Below, piece by piece: positions 63,382-64,000 of a DNA stretch of 64,000 nt (position 1 is the first letter of the stretch; every line of letters begins with the position of its first letter). The position numbers and the translations under genes are program-made. The stretch comes from Methylobacterium phyllostachyos (GTDB lineage Bacteria > Pseudomonadota > Alphaproteobacteria > Rhizobiales > Beijerinckiaceae), in NCBI RefSeq assembly GCF_900103445.1, contig NZ_FNHS01000012.1:146393-210392 (forward strand). Direction: 5' to 3'. The notes under the pieces are model-generated. The model saw only the letters and a list, made by a program, of their open reading frames with translations, was not told the DNA's origin and did not search any database.

Positions 63382-64000
63382 ATGATGACCGCCCTGATCC
63401 GGATCGCCCGCCCCGAGATTCTTGCCGGACGCCGCGTTGCGCTCGCAGCCTTGGTCGCGCTCGGGCTCGCCGGCTGCAACACCTCCGGCCCAGAGACGAC
63501 AGGCTCGATCGGGGACCGCCCGGCCGCCGCGCGCCAGAACGTCGAAGCCCTGGCCGAGCGCTTCAACGCCAATCCCGAGGACGGCCGTGCGGCGGTCGCG
63601 TATGCGCGGGCTCTGCGGGCGAACGACCAGATCAGCCAAGCCTCGGCGGTGCTGCAGCAGGCGGCCCTGCGCAACCCGAAGGACACGTTCCTCCTCGGCG
63701 CCTACGGCAAGTCGCTGGTCGAGCTCGGCCGCTACCGCGAGGCGATCGACGTGCTCGCCAACGCCCATTCCCCGGCCGCGCCCGATTGGCGCATCCTGTC
63801 CGCGCAGGGCTCGGCCTCGGCGCAGCTCGGCGATCAGGCGCGTGCGCAGGGTTTCTACGAGGCCGCCCTCAAGATCCGGCCGAACGAGCCCTCGCTCCTG
63901 TCCAATCTGGGGCTGTCCTACGCGCTCTCGCGCAATCTCGATCAGGCTGAGCAGACCTTGCGGCTCGCCGCCGAGCAGCCGGGCGCCGATGCCCGGGTGC
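63382..64000 (+). CDS. TPR-repeat lipoprotein (TadD-like), truncated by window end
   Basis: A TPR protein with a lipoprotein signal: LVALGLAGC places the lipid-modified Cys at about residue 32. TPR units follow, including AVAYARALRANDQISQASAV, FLLGAYGKSLVELGRYREAI and SLLSNLGLSYALSRNLDQAE. The layout matches TadD-type proteins needed for Flp/Tad pilus assembly, but no other tad gene is visible in the window. The start has GGAGG at 63366-63370. The frame is open at base 64000. Confidence 0.8.
   Translation, partial: MMTALIRIARPEILAGRRVALAALVALGLAGCNTSGPETTGSIGDRPAAARQNVEALAERFNANPEDGRAAVAYARALRANDQISQASAVLQQAALRNPKDTFLLGAYGKSLVELGRYREAIDVLANAHSPAAPDWRILSAQGSASAQLGDQARAQGFYEAALKIRPNEPSLLSNLGLSYALSRNLDQAEQTLRLAAEQPGADARV

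Overview
The window looks like a chromosomal segment of a very GC-rich, pink-pigmented-methylotroph-type alphaproteobacterium, most probably Methylobacterium or Methylorubrum. The evidence is a divergent formaldehyde-activating-enzyme homologue, a lanmodulin-like EF-hand protein with the short inter-EF spacing, the ffh / chorismate mutase / rpsP / rimM / trmD neighbourhood, glnK-amtB, and several families of palindromic intergenic repeats. No rRNA, tRNA, CRISPR array, prophage or insertion sequence is visible. The genus call rests on protein recognition, not on a search.

Layout. 1-3 kb: a truncated MoxR AAA+ ATPase, a COG0701-type permease with a histidine-rich tail, and the Fae homologue. 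3.4-8.1 kb: two large glycosyltransferases for a surface polysaccharide. 8.5-13 kb: cupin protein, AraC regulator, UbiH-type monooxygenase, TesB thioesterase. 13.3-15.3 kb: glnK-amtB with a strong terminator. 15.3-17.5 kb: a racemase, a DUF1902 protein and serC. 17.7-23.7 kb: the translation/SRP cluster (ffh, chorismate mutase, rpsP, rimM, trmD, all on the minus strand), split by two plus-strand genes. 24-30 kb: a coiled-coil protein, a candidate structured small RNA, a Rieske oxygenase, a metallo-beta-lactamase-fold protein, an orphan peptide-type binding protein, and then the lanmodulin homologue. 30.8-40 kb: small membrane proteins, a class A penicillin-binding protein with an unexpected nuclease-like tail, an EmrAB-type efflux pair and a lytic transglycosylase.

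40.5-51.8 kb is the most distinctive region. It is a same-strand run of inositol-phosphate synthase, HD-type hydrolase, methyltransferase, Gfo/Idh oxidoreductase, YcaO enzyme, sugar-isomerase-like TIM barrel, GT4 glycosyltransferase, PIG-L deacetylase, uracil-DNA-glycosylase-family protein and flippase-like membrane protein, with stop/start overlaps at several junctions. Taken together the enzymes suggest assembly of a modified cyclitol glycoside, possibly carrying a YcaO-made thioamide or azoline. This is inference; no product can be assigned.

51.8-64 kb holds a PhoR-like kinase, a glutathione transferase, a Cu+-type P-ATPase, an STT3-like GT-C membrane protein, two small secreted proteins, an M20 amidohydrolase overlapping a chromate transporter, an M17 aminopeptidase, and the start of a TPR lipoprotein cut by the window end.
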